Below the pieces are notes generated by a model. The model saw only the letters and a program-made list of their open reading frames with translations, did not search any database and had not been told where the DNA came from. Shown piece after piece: positions 18,309-27,227 of a DNA stretch of 64,000 nucleotides; the stretch's first letter is position 1; every line of letters starts with the position of its first letter. This stretch comes from Roseiarcus sp963820095 (GTDB lineage: Bacteria > Pseudomonadota > Alphaproteobacteria > Rhizobiales > Beijerinckiaceae): the NCBI GenBank assembly GCA_963820095.1, contig CAWFZA010000032.1, positions 50,943 through 114,942 of the forward strand, in the 5' to 3' direction. A program made the position numbers and the translations under genes.

Positions 18309-19213
18309 ATGACGCCCGATCTTTTCCTCGGCGGCGATGGCGTCCTGCCGGTCTCGCGCGCCGCGGTCTTCTTCGACGGGCAATATTCGGAGCCGCGGAT
18401 CCATCATCCCGAGGGCGTCGCGGTCGGACCCGACGGCGCTGTCTGGTGCGGCAATGCCGAGGGCGACATTCTGCGCATCGAGCCGGATGGCTCGCACATG
18501 GAGAAGATCGTCTCGACCGGCGGGTTCTGCTCTCGGGCTCGCCTTCGATGGCGACGGCCATCTCTTCGTCTGCGACCAGCGAAGCGCGGCGGTCTGGCGG
18601 CTCGATCTCGCGACGCGCGCGCTCGCCCGGTTCACGCCGCCGGGCATACTCATCCCGAACTATCCCGTGGTCGACGCCGCGCGAGGTTGTCTCTACGTCT
18701 CCGACAGTTTCGGCGCCGGCAAGCGCGGCCCAGGCGTTTGGCGTTACGATCTCGCCGACGGGCGCGGGCGAGCTCTGGTGGGCCGAGCCGATGAACTTCG
18801 CCAACGGCATGGCTCTCGCTCATGACGGCTCGGCGCTGTTCGTCATCGAGACCTTCGATCGCAAGGTGAGCCGCATCGCGATCGGGCCTGACGGCAGGCC
18901 TGCCGGCCGAACCGACTACGCCACCGCTCTTCCCGGTCTGCCGGACGGTCTCGCCTTCGACGACGCGGGCAATCTCTACGTTTCCTGCTACGAGCCTTCG
19001 CGCATCCTGAGGGTCGACCCGCGCGGAAAGGTCGATATCTACATCGAGGACGTGACGGCTCACGTCCTCTGCCACCCGACCAATATCGCCTTCGACGGCG
19101 CGACGCTCTATTCGGCCAACCTCGGCCGCTGGCACATCACGAAGATCGCGACCGACACCGCGGCCGCCTCGCTTGTTTCGCGCGCGAACGCCATTCGGAG
19201 AGGAGGTCCTTAG
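18309..19213 (+). CDS. SMP-30/gluconolactonase-like protein (two or more +1 frameshifts)
   Basis: Beta-propeller lactonase family, hydrolysing sugar lactones. Start ATG at 18309 after GAGGTGAGCGGG. Reading across extra bases near 18527 (ttc-t-gct) and 18767 (cgc-g-ggc) gives HHPEGVAVGPDGAVWCGN, LGLAFDGDGHLFVCD, MNFANGMALAHDGSALFVIE and LPGLPDGLAFDDAGNLYVSC, the repeated blades of the family. A possible third shift near 19165 would make the stop overlap the next ATG as ATGA. Length after correction is about 300 residues, normal. With the SDR it fits oxidation of a sugar to a lactone, then hydrolysis. Confidence 0.82.
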
Positions 19214-19216
19214 ACC

Positions 19217-20389
19217 ATGACGCGAGTCCTCCGCGGCGTGACCTGGGATCACCCGCGCGGCTATGATCCGCTCGCCAAGGGCGCGCCGCTGTTTGCCGCC
19301 AAACATCCCGACTGCGAGATCGAGTGGACGCGCCGAAGCCTTCGTGACTTTGGCGTTCAGCCGGTCGAGGCGCTGGCCGAGCGCTTCGACATCCTCGTCA
19401 TCGACCACCCGTTCTGCGGACGCGCCAAGGCGACGGGCTGTCTTCTCGATCTGCGGCCGCTCTTTCCGGCTGAGTTCTTCGCCATGCTGGAGGGCGAGAG
19501 CGTCGGCCCGTCGACCCGATCGTACGAATATGGCGACGGCGTGTGGGGCTTGCCCACCGACGCCGCGGCGCAAGTTGCGAGCTATCGTCCGGACCTTCTC
19601 GCCGCGTTGGGTTTCGATGCGCCGCCACAAACCTTCGCGGAAGTCATCGGGCTCGGCAAAGCGGCGCGCAAGGCCGGCAAGTGGCTCGGGCTGCCCGGAG
19701 TGCAGAGTGACGCGGCCTGCCTTGTCGCAAGTCTTGCCGCCAATGTCGGGTCGCCGATCTCGCGAGACGCTGACCGCCTGCTTCCAACGGAGGCATTTCG
19801 AGACGGCGCTCGACTATCTCTCGCAATTGCGGCCCCTTTGCCACCCGGAGTCGCCCAATCGCAACCCGATCAAGACCTACGAGGCGATGTCGTCGGGGGA
19901 CGATATCGTCTACACGCCCTTCGGCTTTGGCTATACGAACTATTCCCGGCTCGGCGCGAAGACGCCGATCCGCTATACGACGATCGCCGGACCCGGACCT
20001 GATCCGATCGCCGGCGCGATCCTCGGCGGCGCCGGCTGCGCGATCTCGGCCCGCTGCCGCGACGTCGAGGCCGCGGTCACCTACCTCTCCTGGCTCCACA
20101 CGCCGGAGCATCAGGCCGGCAGCCTATTTCGAGAATGGAGGGCAGCCCGGACTCCGCTCCGCGTGGATCGATCCGGAGGATGATCGCGAGGCGGGCGGCT
20201 TCTTTTCCGCCACCTTGCCGACGCTCGACAAGGCGTACGTCCGCCCGCGCTTCGACGGCTTCATTCCGGCCTTCGAGCATATGGGCGAACTCGTTCATCG
20301 CTACCTTGCCGGCGAGGGCGACGCGCCGCGCCATCATCCACTCGTCGAATGACGTCTACGCCCGCGCCTGCGCCGCGGCGAAGGCCTGA
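19217..20389 (+). CDS. Binding-protein-like protein without signal peptide (three +1 frameshifts)
   Basis: It resembles family 1 extracellular solute-binding proteins (GYDPLAKGAPLFAAKHPDCE, WGLPTDAAAQVASYRPDLL, PIRYTTIAGPG). The N-terminus MTRVLRGVTWDHPRGYDPL has no signal peptide, so the product may be cytoplasmic. Extra single bases near 19765, 20127 and 20344 move the frame three times; bridging them gives a continuous protein of 389 residues ending YARACAAAKA at 20389. It sits between the lactonase and the CoA-transferase. Leaderless binding-like proteins beside CoA-transferase genes may sense or carry a cytosolic ligand; the role is unknown. Confidence 0.75.
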
Positions 20390-20411
20390 CCAACCGCCAA
20401 AGGTTTCACTC

Positions 20412-21613
20412 ATGCCCAAAGCCCTCCAGGACATAACCGTCCTCGACTTCAGCCATCTCCTGCAGGGGCCGTTCGCGACTCAACTCCTCGGCGACATGGG
20501 CGCCAACATCATCAAGATCGAGCGGCCGGGGCAGGGCGACCTCTTTCGCACCATGACCTTCAAGAACCGATGGGTCGGCGAGCACCGAAAGCCCGAACTT
20601 CCTGGCCTGGAACCGCAACAAGCGTTCGCTCGCCATCGATCTCAAGGCCCCCGAAGCCAAGGCCATCCTCTATAAGATCGGCGAGCGCGCCGACGTCGTG
20701 GTGCAGAATTTTCGTCCCGGCGTGCTCGACAAGCTCGGCTTCGGCTATGCCGACTTCCGCAAGATCAACTCGCGCATCATCTATTGCTCAGGATCCGGCT
20801 ACGGCGACAGCGGCCCCTACGCGACGCGTCCGGGGCAGGACATGCTGATCCAGGGGCTGACCGGACTCGCGAGCGCGACCGGCCGCGGAGATGGCGCTCC
20901 GGTGCCGGTCGGCTCCGGGTTCGCCGATCAGATCGGCGCCATGAACATGGTTTACGCCATTCTTTCCGCGCTCTATTGGCGCGAGCGCTCCGGGCAGGGC
21001 CAGGAGATCAAGGTCGATCTCATGTCGGGCCTTCTTCAGCACCAGAACCAGGAAATGGTCTGGGTGATGAACTTCAACGAGAATTTCGAGCGGCCGAAAT
21101 CGTCAATCGGCCATCCCGGCATGGACGCCCCGTTCGGCCTCTATCCGACTTCGGACGGTTGGGTGACGATCGCCATGAGCCCGTACAAGAAGCTCGTCGG
21201 CGTGCTCGGCAAGCCGGAGCTGCTCGCTTACGATGACCCCGACACCCTTTTCGACAAACGCGACGAGATCTGGGACAAGATCGCCGCCGAGACGAGGAAG
21301 TGGACGACCAAGGATCTCCTCGAAGCGATGCTCGCGGTCGACATTTGGTGCGGCGAGGTGAAGCGCCACCTGGACGTGATCGACGATCCGCAGGTCAAGC
21401 ACATGGGGATCGTCACCTCCTACGAACATGCCCGAGCAGGCAATGTGAAGGTGATCGGGCCGGTCGTGCGGTTGAGCGCGACGCCGCCTGCAATCGAGCG
21501 CCCGGCGCCGACGGTGGGCCAGCATTCTGAGGAAATTCTGTCTGAATTCGGGATCGACGCGACTGACGATTGCCGACCTCAAGGCGCGCAAAGTCATCGA
21601 GCAGGCCGCTTAG
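20412..21613 (+). CDS. CaiB/BaiF (class III) CoA-transferase (two +1 frameshifts)
   Basis: Family III CoA-transferase, moving CoA between carboxylic acids. N-terminus ITVLDFSHLLQGPFATQLLG and GANIIKIERPGQGD. An extra base near 20582 (gag-c-acc) precedes ESPNFLAWNRNKRS. The middle carries YGDSGPYATRPGQDMLIQG and GSGFADQIGAMNMVYA with the expected nucleophilic Asp. A second extra base near 21563 leads into TIADLKARKVIEQAA and the stop at 21613. The corrected length of about 399 residues is normal. It is the last gene of the 10.8-21.6 kb operon, 22 bp after the binding-like gene. Confidence 0.87.
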
Positions 21614-21805
21614 GCGAAGCCGTCCGGATGCCTGCTGGACCGGCCAGCCTTGGCGACGGCAAACCACCGGTCGCAATCGCCGGAATTGCGTCGGCAAGCC
21701 GCCAAGCGCTTCGACCGACGAAGGAAGCGCTCTTTCGCTCGGTCAGGGTTGCGTCACGGCTGCAGCCGCGCGGGCAGGGGACGACCGTCCGGTCCACGTC
21801 CGCGA

Positions 21806-22648
21806 TCATACGCTCGAAGCTGTCGCCTCCATCGCGACCTGCCCGTCCGGCGCCTGCGCCCACAGGATCGCGCCCTCCGCCGCGCCCTTGGCGAACAGGC
21901 CGAACGGCCGCCCGTCGAACAGAGGCGACCGGGCGCGATAGGCGAAGCGGGCGAGCGGCGCGGCGGGCTTCCATCTGAGCAGCGTATCGACCAGCAGCGT
22001 CGCGATCAGCGGCCCGTGCACGACGAGGCCGGGATAGCCTTCGACGCCGGTCGCGTAGTCGCGATCGTAGTGGATGCGATGGCTGTTGAAGGTGAGCGCC
22101 GAATAGCGGAAGAGATCCGTGGGGCCGGCCATCGCCGTGCGGCTGAAGTCGGGATCCTCGGCGGGCGAGGACGACCGGCGCGCGGGCGCCGGCCCGCCGG
22201 GCTTCGCCGCCTCGCGATAGACGATGTCGCGCTCCTCGCGGATCGCAACCTCGCCCTCGACGCAGACTTCATGCCGGACGGCGACGAAGGTCATGGGCCC
22301 CGAGGCCCCGCTTTTGTCGGCGATGTCGGCGATGGTCGACCGCTGCGTCATCTCCGCGCCGAACGGAATCGGACGGAGAAAGTCGATCCGTCCTCCCGCC
22401 CACATCCGTCGCGGCAGCGCGACGGGCGGCAGGAAGCCGCCGCGATTCGGATGGCCGTCCGGGCCGAGACTCGACTGGCGCGCTTCGGGGAGGAAATAGA
22501 GCCAATGGCCGAGCGGCGGAAGCGCTCCGGGCGCCCATGGCGGCTCGTCATGATCGAGCAGCGCTGCGAGCCGGCGTATCGGCCCCTCCGCCGCAATGTC
22601 GCGCTTCTCCTCGCTGCCCCCGATCCATGGGCGCGGGTCCTGATCCAT
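21806..22648 (-). CDS. MaoC/HTD2-like dehydratase (mesaconyl-CoA hydratase-like)
   Basis: 280 residues from the ATG at 22648; the longer frame upstream overlaps the CoA-transferase and is a shadow. The N-terminal half has a FAS1-type dehydratase-like region (GHWLYFLPEARQSSLGPDGH, RIDFLRPIPFGA). The C-terminal half has the MaoC hydratase motif (RYSALTFNSHRIHYDRDYA, then YPGLVVHGPLIATLL) with the catalytic Asp/His region. This two-hot-dog architecture occurs in mesaconyl-C4-CoA and itaconyl-CoA hydratases. It lies 5 bp after the CoA-transferase in a three-gene minus operon with an acyl-CoA dehydrogenase. A paralogue is at 30951. Confidence 0.85.
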   Translation of the reverse strand: MDQDPRPWIGGSEEKRDIAAEGPIRRLAALLDHDEPPWAPGALPPLGHWLYFLPEARQSSLGPDGHPNRGGFLPPVALPRRMWAGGRIDFLRPIPFGAEMTQRSTIADIADKSGASGPMTFVAVRHEVCVEGEVAIREERDIVYREAAKPGGPAPARRSSSPAEDPDFSRTAMAGPTDLFRYSALTFNSHRIHYDRDYATGVEGYPGLVVHGPLIATLLVDTLLRWKPAAPLARFAYRARSPLFDGRPFGLFAKGAAEGAILWAQAPDGQVAMEATASSV

Positions 22649-22653
22649 GGGCC

Positions 22654-23784
22654 TCAGTCCTCGCCGGCGAATTCGCGGCGGATCGCCGCGCTGTGTGCGC
22701 CGATGGCCGGCGACGGCCCGAGCGCGACCGGTCGATGATTGAAGACCTGAGGCGGAGCGGGGACGCTGACCGGGCCGGCGGGCGTTCCGATCTCCGCGCG
22801 ACGCAACTGCACGTGATGAGCAAATTCGCCGACCGTATTGTAGCGGCCGAAGGCGATGTTGGCGCTTCGCAGCGCCTCCGCCATGCCCTTGGCGTCGAAA
22901 CGCGACAGCGCCTTCGCCATCTCCGCGTCGAGCGCCACGCGATTGGCGGCGCGGCGGCTGTTGGTCGAGAAGCGTGGATCGTCGATCATGTCGGGGCGGG
23001 CGAGCACGGCCTTGCAGAGGCTCGCCCATTCCGCCTCGGTCTGGATCGAGATGATGAATTGCGCGCCGTCACCCGCGGCATACGCGCCGTAAGGCGCGAT
23101 CGACGGGTGATTCAGGCCGAGCCGCTTCGGATCCTTGCCCGTGTATTCGCGATGAATCAGAGGCACGGCCATCCAGTCGGCGATCGTGTCGAAGAGCGAG
23201 ACCGAGATCTGGCAGCCTTCGCCCGTGCGCTCCCGAGCATAGAGCGCCTGCAGGATCGCCGCATGGGCGTTCATTCCGCAACCGATGTCGGCGACGGAAA
23301 CGCCGACCCGGCCAGGCGACTCCGGGCCGCCGGTGATCGAGGCGAGGCCCGTCTCGCACTGGATGAGAAAGTCATAGGCCTTCATCTCCGCATAGGGGCC
23401 GCTTTCACCGTAACCCGTGATGTCGCAGACGATGAGGCGGGGATTTTCCGCCCTCAGCGCCGTTGCGCCAAAGCCGGCGCGCTCCGCCGCGCCCGGCGCG
23501 AGATTCTGCACGAAGACATCGGCGCGCTTCAGCATCCGCTTGAGGAGGGCGGCGTCCTCGGGCCGTTTGATGTCGAGCGTGAGCGACTGTTTGCCGCGAT
23601 TGAGCCAGACGAAATAGGCGCTCTCGCCGTCCGCGACCTCGTCATATTTGCGCGCAAGATCGCCGCTGCCGCGCTCGATCTTGATGATGCGCGCGCCTGC
23701 GTCCGCGAGCCGCGAGGTGCAGAAGGGCGCCGCGACCGCCTGTTCGAGCGCGACGACCAGAACCCCCTCGAGCGCGCCGCGCAT
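22654..23784 (-). CDS. CaiB/BaiF (class III) CoA-transferase
   Basis: 376 residues, intact. N-terminus ALEQAVAAPFCTSRLADAGA and RIIKIERGSGD; the candidate nucleophilic Asp166 lies in SVADIGCGMNA; DITGYGESGPYAEMKAYDFL is typical. Its ATG overlaps the acyl-CoA dehydrogenase stop as TGATG (23782-23786), so translation is coupled. It precedes the MaoC-like hydratase by 5 bp. The set suggests activation of a C4-C6 dicarboxylic or branched acid to a CoA thioester, dehydrogenation and hydration, for example itaconate or methylsuccinate-like acids. The substrate is inference. Confidence 0.92.
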   Translation of the reverse strand: MRGALEGVLVVALEQAVAAPFCTSRLADAGARIIKIERGSGDLARKYDEVADGESAYFVWLNRGKQSLTLDIKRPEDAALLKRMLKRADVFVQNLAPGAAERAGFGATALRAENPRLIVCDITGYGESGPYAEMKAYDFLIQCETGLASITGGPESPGRVGVSVADIGCGMNAHAAILQALYARERTGEGCQISVSLFDTIADWMAVPLIHREYTGKDPKRLGLNHPSIAPYGAYAAGDGAQFIISIQTEAEWASLCKAVLARPDMIDDPRFSTNSRRAANRVALDAEMAKALSRFDAKGMAEALRSANIAFGRYNTVGEFAHHVQLRRAEIGTPAGPVSVPAPPQVFNHRPVALGPSPAIGAHSAAIRREFAGED

Positions 23785-24944
23785 CAATAGGACCTCGGCA
23801 GGCCGAGCACACGGGTCGCGACATGGGCGAGGATGAGGTTCGTCGAGATGGGCGCCACCTGATAGAGCCGTGTCTCGCGGAACTTGCGCTCGATGTCGAA
23901 TTCCTCCGCGAAGCCGAAGCCGCCATGCGTCTGCACGCACATGTCGGCCGCCCGCCAGCTCGCCTCGGACGCCAGCAGCTTGGCGACATTCGCTTCCGTT
24001 CCGCAGGGCTCGCCCGCCTCGAACATCCGCGCCGCCTTCTCCACCATGTGGGCTGCGGTATCGACATCGATCCACGAGCGGGCGATCGGAAACTGGATGC
24101 CCTGATTTTGCCCGATCGGACGTCCGAACACTTCGCGCGTATTCGCGTATTCGGCCGCGCGCTCGACGAAGAAACGCCCGTCGCCGATGCATTCGGACGC
24201 GATGAGGATGCGCTCCGCGTTCATGCCGTCGAGGATATAGCGGAAGCCTTTGCCCTCCTCGCCGATGCGGTTCTCGACGGGCGCCGGCACATTGTCGAAG
24301 AAAAGCTCGGTCGTCGCGTGATTGAGCATCGTGCGGATCGGCCGGATCGTCAGGCCGTTCTTGACCGCCTCTCGCATGTCGATCAGCAGCACGCTCATGC
24401 CGTCGGTCGCCTTCTGCGATTTTTCGCGGGGCGTTGTGCGGCAGAGCAGGAGCATGAGGTCGGAATGCTCGGCGCGGCTGATCCATATCTTCTGGCCGTT
24501 GATGATATAGCGGTCGCCCTCGCGCCGCGCGAAGGTGCGGATGCGCGTCGTGTCCGTGCCGCTGGTCGGCTCGGTGACGCCGAAAGCCTGAAGGCGCAGT
24601 TCGCCGGACGCGATCTTCGGCAGATATTTGGCCTTCTGCTCCGGACTGCCGTGCTTGAGCACCGCGCCCATCGTATACATTTGCGCGTGGCAGGCCGCGC
24701 CATTGCATCCCGACCGGTGAATCTCCTCCAGGATCGCCGTCGCGGCGCCGAGGCCAAGCCCTGAGCCGCCATATTCCTCGGGGATGAGAACGGAGAGGAA
24801 GCCTTCCTTGGTCAGCCGCTCGACGAAGGCGATCGGATAGGCGCGTTCGCGATCGAGCGCGCGCCAGTATTGGCCGGGAAAGTCGCAACAGAGTTTCGCG
24901 ACCGCATCGCGGATGTCGGAATGAGCTCTTGCGCTCGTGGTCAC
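23784..24944 (-). CDS. Acyl-CoA dehydrogenase family protein
   Basis: 386 residues from a GTG at 24944 preceded by GGGAGGAG. FAD/substrate segments LQAFGVTEPTSGTDTT and EYGGSGLGLGAATAILEEI, and the arginine-bearing RPIGQNQGIQFPIA, are present. The place where many acyl-CoA dehydrogenases have the catalytic Glu (YEGT) here reads YQVAPISTN, so the base lies elsewhere or the chemistry differs; this ending is one I recognise from a distinct clade. It is the first gene of the minus operon with CoA-transferase and hydratase and is divergent from the LysR at 25080. Confidence 0.9.
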   Translation of the reverse strand: MTTSARAHSDIRDAVAKLCCDFPGQYWRALDRERAYPIAFVERLTKEGFLSVLIPEEYGGSGLGLGAATAILEEIHRSGCNGAACHAQMYTMGAVLKHGSPEQKAKYLPKIASGELRLQAFGVTEPTSGTDTTRIRTFARREGDRYIINGQKIWISRAEHSDLMLLLCRTTPREKSQKATDGMSVLLIDMREAVKNGLTIRPIRTMLNHATTELFFDNVPAPVENRIGEEGKGFRYILDGMNAERILIASECIGDGRFFVERAAEYANTREVFGRPIGQNQGIQFPIARSWIDVDTAAHMVEKAARMFEAGEPCGTEANVAKLLASEASWRAADMCVQTHGGFGFAEEFDIERKFRETRLYQVAPISTNLILAHVATRVLGLPRSY

Positions 24945-25045
24945 CCGGTCGTCTCCTCCCTTGGCGATCAGCGGAGGTCGCGCCTCTGCTGATCCCTTCT
25001 TAAAGAGCGGTGCGATAGACCGCCAGAAGCAAAACAGGCTATCGG

Positions 25046-25065
25046 CTATGCCAGAATTGGCATAG
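25046..25065. promoter_or_regulatory. LysR-type operator palindrome
   Basis: CTATGCCA-GAAT-TGGCATAG, an 8-bp perfect inverted repeat with a 4-bp spacer, lies in the divergent region, 14 bp before the LysR ATG and about 100 bp upstream of the dehydrogenase start. It fits a LysR recognition site controlling both directions. Confidence 0.6.
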
Positions 25066-25079
25066 GCTCCGCTTCGGCC

Positions 25080-26015
25080 ATGGATCTCAAACGACTCCGG
25101 TATTTCGTCTGCGTCAGCGAGCTCGGCAGTTTCACCCTCGCCGCGCGCCATCTCGGAATCGCTCAGCCGGCGCTGAGCCGTCATATCCGCCAGCTCGAGG
25201 CTGAATGCGGCTCGGCCCTCCTTCGGCGCAACGGACGGGGCGCGGAACTGACCGAGATCGGGCGCACCATGCTGGAGCAGGGCCGCTCGCTGCTCGAGCA
25301 GGTCGGATGGCTGGAGGCGGACCTGAAAGCCGCCAAGGGCGCGCCGGCCGGCGCGGTCAATCTGGGGATGCCTCCGTCCGTCTGCATGATTCTGGTCGAG
25401 CCGCTTTTTCACCGGGTGCGCCGCGACTTTCCGGGGATCCGGCTCCATATCAGCGAGGGTTTCAGCGGCGATGTCCGGGAGTGGCTGGTCGGCGGCCGCC
25501 TCGACATCGGGGTCCTTTACAATCCCGGCCGCGCGGCGAACCTGATCGGCCAGTTTCTGCTGGTGGAGGACCTGTTCCTGTGCAGCGCGCCCTCCGCGGC
25601 TGCCGACACTCCCAGGCAGGCGACGCTCGGCGAGGCGGTTCGTCTGCCGCTCATCCTGCCCGGGAGGCCGCATGGATTGCGGATTCTGGTCGACAGTTTC
25701 TGCGCCGAGAACGGCCTGGAGCCCGAGGTCGTGCTCGAACTCGATTCCATGTCGACGATCAAGACGTTTGTCTGCGAAGGGCACGCCGCGACCATCTTGC
25801 CTTTCTGCGGCGTCTATCGGGAGGTAGCGGCCGGGACTATCGTGGCCCGCCGGATCGTGTCGCCTTCTCTCAGCCGGACCCTGGTCGTGGGCGAAACGGT
25901 GCGCCGCCCGAAGACTCCCGCGACCGGCGCGGTGGTTCAGTGCCTGCGCGAGGAGGTTCAGCGTTTGGTTGCGGCAGGCTCATGGTCGGGACCGGACACG
26001 ACGAGAATGCTATAG
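25080..26015 (+). CDS. LysR family transcriptional regulator
   Basis: 311 residues. The N-terminal winged helix MDLKRLRYFVCVSELGSFTL and HLGIAQPALSRHIRQLEAEC match the LysR/CbbR class with CatM/NAC-like features. From about 90 the inducer-binding domain follows (PAGAVNLGMPPSVCMILVEP, then LDIGVLYNP). It is intact and divergent from the dehydrogenase/CoA-transferase/hydratase operon, which it most likely activates in response to an acid or CoA-ester intermediate. A palindrome immediately upstream suggests autoregulation. The ligand is unknown. Confidence 0.93.
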   Translation: MDLKRLRYFVCVSELGSFTLAARHLGIAQPALSRHIRQLEAECGSALLRRNGRGAELTEIGRTMLEQGRSLLEQVGWLEADLKAAKGAPAGAVNLGMPPSVCMILVEPLFHRVRRDFPGIRLHISEGFSGDVREWLVGGRLDIGVLYNPGRAANLIGQFLLVEDLFLCSAPSAAADTPRQATLGEAVRLPLILPGRPHGLRILVDSFCAENGLEPEVVLELDSMSTIKTFVCEGHAATILPFCGVYREVAAGTIVARRIVSPSLSRTLVVGETVRRPKTPATGAVVQCLREEVQRLVAAGSWSGPDTTRML

Positions 26016-26147
26016 CTGATAGGCCGATATAGCGACTAACGTCAGACTGCCGGCGCCCGCTACTCTGACCCGACGAACGGCGCGCAAGGCCGCGCTTTCC
26101 GGCGCAAGAATGCGGAAAACGCACGGATTATCGAGGAGGACGCCCGG

Positions 26148-27200
26148 GTGAAAAGCTTTCAGATATTCGATTTCGGAGGTCCGTTGAAAGAATCGGACCT
26201 GCCGGATCCCAAGCCGAGCGGCCATGAGGTTGTCGTCGCAGTCAAGGCGGCCGGCGTCTGCCATTCCGATCTGCATATCTGGGAAGGCAGCTACGATCTC
26301 GGCGGCGGCAAGCGGCTGCGACTTGCCGAACGCGGCATTTCGCTTCCTTTGACGCTGGGCCATGAGACGGCCGGAGAGATCATTTCCGTCGGACCCGAAG
26401 TCAAAGACCGGAAGGTGGGCGAGATGGTGCTCGTCTATCCGTGGATCGGCTGCGGCGTCTGCCGCGTCTGCAAAACGGGCTTCGAGAACCTCTGCATGAA
26501 GCCGCGGTGCCTCGGGGTGCATTGCGACGGCGGCTATTCCGACCAGATCGTAGCGCCCCATTCCAAATATCTTATTCCGCTCGACGGGCTCGATCCCGTG
26601 GCTGTCGCGCCCTACGCCTGCTCGGGCGTCACGACCTATTCGGCGCTGAAGAAGCTGGGCTCGGTGATCAAGGACGAGCCGGTCCTGATCGTCGGGGCCG
26701 GCGGCCTGGGCCTGATGTGCCTGACCCTTCTGAAGGCCATGGGCGGCAAGGGCGCCGTCGTTGTGGACATTGACGCCAAGCGTCGCGCGGCTGCGCTGGA
26801 GGTGGGCGCGCTCGCCGCCATCGATGGCGGCGCCCCCGACGCTCTTGCGCAGGTTCAGGCGGCGATCGGCGGGCCGGGATGGGCGGCCATCGACCTCGTG
26901 GGCAGTCCGCAGACCTCAGGCCTCGCTTTCGACTCGCTCGCCAAGGGCGGCCATATGATCATGGTTGGGCTCTTCGGCGGCTCAGCGCCCTGGTCGCTCC
27001 CCCTCATTCCCATGAAGGCGACGACGATCGAGGGCAGTTACACCGGCAATCTCGCCGAGACGCGCGAACTTCTCGATCTTGTCCGGTCCGGGACGCCGCC
27101 CAGGATTCCCATTCAGACGCGCCCCCTGGAAATGGCCACCGAGGCGCTCGAAGACCTGAAGGCTGGCCGCGTCGTCGGCCGCGTCGTTCTGACGCCCTGA
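26148..27200 (+). CDS. Zinc-dependent alcohol dehydrogenase (MDR family)
   Basis: 350 residues from a GTG at 26148 following GAGGAGGACGCCCGG. Catalytic zinc ligands Cys38 (GVCHSD), His72/Glu73 (GHET) and Cys158 (YACSG) are present, as are the four structural-zinc cysteines at 102, 105, 108 and 116 (CGVCRVCKTGFENLC). The NAD motif VGAGGLGLM is at 182-190. It is a cytoplasmic medium-chain dehydrogenase. It precedes an aldehyde dehydrogenase in the same direction by 27 bp, suggesting stepwise oxidation of an alcohol to an acid. Confidence 0.93.
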   Translation: MKSFQIFDFGGPLKESDLPDPKPSGHEVVVAVKAAGVCHSDLHIWEGSYDLGGGKRLRLAERGISLPLTLGHETAGEIISVGPEVKDRKVGEMVLVYPWIGCGVCRVCKTGFENLCMKPRCLGVHCDGGYSDQIVAPHSKYLIPLDGLDPVAVAPYACSGVTTYSALKKLGSVIKDEPVLIVGAGGLGLMCLTLLKAMGGKGAVVVDIDAKRRAAALEVGALAAIDGGAPDALAQVQAAIGGPGWAAIDLVGSPQTSGLAFDSLAKGGHMIMVGLFGGSAPWSLPLIPMKATTIEGSYTGNLAETRELLDLVRSGTPPRIPIQTRPLEMATEALEDLKAGRVVGRVVLTP

Positions 27201-27227
27201 TCGCCTTTGCGAAGAGAGGAACTGTTC

